Position numbers and translations under genes: made by a program | Assembly (NCBI GenBank): GCA_017412445.1 | Contig: JAFPYA010000253.1 | Location: 1 to 6,612 of the forward strand | DNA length: 6,612 bases | Direction of reading: 5' to 3' | Source of the DNA: Clostridia bacterium | GTDB taxonomy: Bacteria > Bacillota > Clostridia > Christensenellales > Aristaeellaceae | In this document: positions 5,571 to 6,612 of the stretch, piece by piece | Position numbering within the stretch: position 1 is the stretch's first letter | Layout of the letters: the number at the start of each line of letters is the position of its first letter | Notes under the pieces: generated by a model | What the model was told of the DNA's origin: nothing | The model's database searches: none | What the model saw: only the letters and a program-made list of their open reading frames with translations

Positions 5571-6096
5571 GGAATGCGGAAAAAACGAAGCGACGGTACA
5601 CATTCAGGCGCTTATGCCGGACGGCAGCACGATGGATCGCTCCCTGTGCCAGAGGTGCATGAGCAAGCTAAGAGCCATGCCGGGCATACACGCCCTTGAC
5701 ATTTCTGAGTTTCTGGGCGCGCTGATAGGTCAGATACATCAAAGCCGCATGGAGAAGGAAAGCGATCGCTTTGACGCTACCTGCCCGGGCTGCGGGCTCA
5801 CATACGCCGAATTCAAAAAGAACCTCGCCTGCGGCTGTGCGGACTGCTATAAGGCCTTCCGTGAGCCTATAGAGGAGATGCTGGTCAGGCGCAACGGTTC
5901 GGCGCTCTACGTGGACAAAGCGCCCGGCAGCGAGGAAAAGCTTAACAGCGACATCTATCAGGTTAAAAAGCTCAGAGAGGAAATGCAAAAGGCCGTGCAG
6001 GAGGAGCGCTTTGAGACCGCGGCCTCCATACGCGACGAAATCCGCGCGCTCGAGGAAAAGCTCAGCGCCGAAAGGAAAAACGAATATGCAGAATAG
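5560..6096 (+). CDS. mcsA: McsA, zinc-finger partner of CtsR/McsB
   Basis: McsA is the zinc-binding activator of the arginine kinase McsB and takes part in CtsR control and thiol or metal stress sensing. This 178-residue protein has the full family plan. Four CxxC pairs are at C3/C6, C30/C33, C75/C78 and C93/C96, with an extra C91 next to the last pair (CGCADCYKAF). A UVR-type coiled segment lies at about 131-168 (IYQVKKLREEMQKAVQEERF, then ETAASIRDEIRALEEKL). The start lies inside the end of ctsR, with GGGGGAGGG (5543-5551) eight bases upstream. It overlaps mcsB by 11 bases. Nothing in it looks degenerate, which contrasts with the McsB next door. A cytoplasmic location is expected. Confidence 0.93.
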   Translation: MLCEECGKNEATVHIQALMPDGSTMDRSLCQRCMSKLRAMPGIHALDISEFLGALIGQIHQSRMEKESDRFDATCPGCGLTYAEFKKNLACGCADCYKAFREPIEEMLVRRNGSALYVDKAPGSEEKLNSDIYQVKKLREEMQKAVQEERFETAASIRDEIRALEEKLSAERKNEYAE

Positions 6097-6612
6097 CCGT
6101 ATAAGCGATCTGAACGACATAGTGCTTCTGAGCGGCATAAACCTTAAGCGCAACTTCGCGGACATACTCTTTCCGGGCAAGCTTGAAGGCGAGCAGCTGA
6201 GCGCGATCAGGGAGGATCTGCTCAAAACGCTTGCCGACAGGTTTCCGGGCGTGCGGCTCGATAAGCGTGCGGTGAAGCACGACGACAGCCGAAGCCTGCA
6301 CGAGCTGTGCGAGGAAGCCTGCTTTTACGACGACGATGGCGATGAAGACGATGAAACCGAAGGCGCGCTGCGCGTGAGCCTTGCGGGCAGCACGAGGCTG
6401 AGTGTCACTATAAACAGAGGCGATCACCTGAACTTCAGCGCCTTCATACAGGGAAGCGACATACAGCACGTGCCCGGCATAATTCTGCCCATGGAAAAGG
6501 CGCTCTCGCGGGACAGGAGCTACGCCTTCGATAAAAACTGGGGCTATCTGACCTCGTCGGTCAAATACACGGGCAACGCGCTCACCGGCATGCACCTTTT
6601 ACAGCTTACCGG
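6086..6612 (+). CDS. mcsB: McsB-like protein with lost kinase residues, 5' part only
   Basis: The first 175 codons are present and the frame is open to the window edge; full McsB is about 350 residues. McsB phosphorylates arginines to mark proteins for ClpCP. Identity rests on operon position and on motifs: DIVLLSGINLKRN (11-23) for the family's DIVLSSRIRLARN, INRGDHLNF (109-117) for VNEEDHLRI, and YAFDKNWGYLTSS (146-158) for YAFDEKLGYLTSC. Key residues differ: both ATP-binding arginines of SRxR are Gly17 and Asn19, the catalytic Glu pair after Asn110 is Arg-Gly, the Arg after DHL is Asn, the Cys after GYLTS is Ser158, and the GTGxR arginine appears to be Thr. An acidic run (82-91, DDDGDEDDET with Y81 before it) replaces a short loop. 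The ATG overlaps the mcsA end and has AAGGA (6072-6076) nine bases upstream. It is probably a catalytically inactive family member, with clean coding and no frameshift seen. Confidence 0.82.
   Translation, partial: MQNSRISDLNDIVLLSGINLKRNFADILFPGKLEGEQLSAIREDLLKTLADRFPGVRLDKRAVKHDDSRSLHELCEEACFYDDDGDEDDETEGALRVSLAGSTRLSVTINRGDHLNFSAFIQGSDIQHVPGIILPMEKALSRDRSYAFDKNWGYLTSSVKYTGNALTGMHLLQLT

Noticed and set aside
5668..6595. Two leftward open frames (185 and 177 codons) opposite mcsA and mcsB
   Set aside because: Both are antisense to the operon genes. The mcsB frame on the plus strand has family motifs and a ribosome site, whereas these have neither.
1..6612. tRNA, rRNA, CRISPR array, insertion sequence or attachment site
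   Set aside because: No cloverleaf, spaced repeats, transposase motifs or terminal inverted repeats were seen on either strand. Base and codon use look even across the window.

Overview
The window looks like chromosomal DNA of an anaerobic, Clostridia-like Firmicute with moderately high GC. The evidence is a CtsR-McsA-McsB heat-shock operon, a YabN/MazG-slot – HU – RlbP gene block, strong AGGAG-type ribosome binding sites, an oxygen-sensitive radical SAM maturase, and frequent ATA and AGG codons in every gene. I cannot place it to genus. No mobile element, tRNA, rRNA or CRISPR array is visible.

Layout. (1) Positions 1-428, minus strand: the 5' part of an unrecognised gene for a protein with two membrane segments. 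(2) Positions 429-555: a divergent promoter region with three GTCAAA heptads in 7-bp register. (3) Positions 556-4222, plus strand: a tightly packed apparent operon driven by a perfect-consensus sigma-A promoter. It encodes an anaerobic sulfatase-maturase-type radical SAM enzyme, a degenerate and shortened YabN/MazG-like protein, HU, the S4-domain protein RlbP and a fused IspD-IspF. (4) Positions 4290-4976: MTA/SAH nucleosidase, followed by a hairpin terminator. (5) Positions 5033 to the window end: ctsR, mcsA and the first 175 codons of mcsB, behind a promoter whose start region carries a near-perfect CtsR operator.

How the genes fit together. The first operon mixes housekeeping roles: chromosome packing (HU), ribosome rescue or RNA binding (RlbP), isoprenoid precursor synthesis (IspDF) and a post-translational maturase. 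MtnN removes 5'-deoxyadenosine, SAH and MTA, the by-products of SAM chemistry, so it fits near a radical SAM enzyme metabolically, but it has its own gap and ribosome binding site. The ctsR operon should be autorepressed by CtsR and released by stress.

Most notable points. The McsB homologue has lost essentially every catalytic residue of the phosphagen-kinase fold visible in this window, so it is probably a pseudokinase beside an apparently intact McsA and CtsR. The protein in the MazG position of the conserved mazG-hup-rlbP block is also a decayed remnant that has lost its pyrophosphohydrolase domain. These two genes are the best candidates for undescribed function here.
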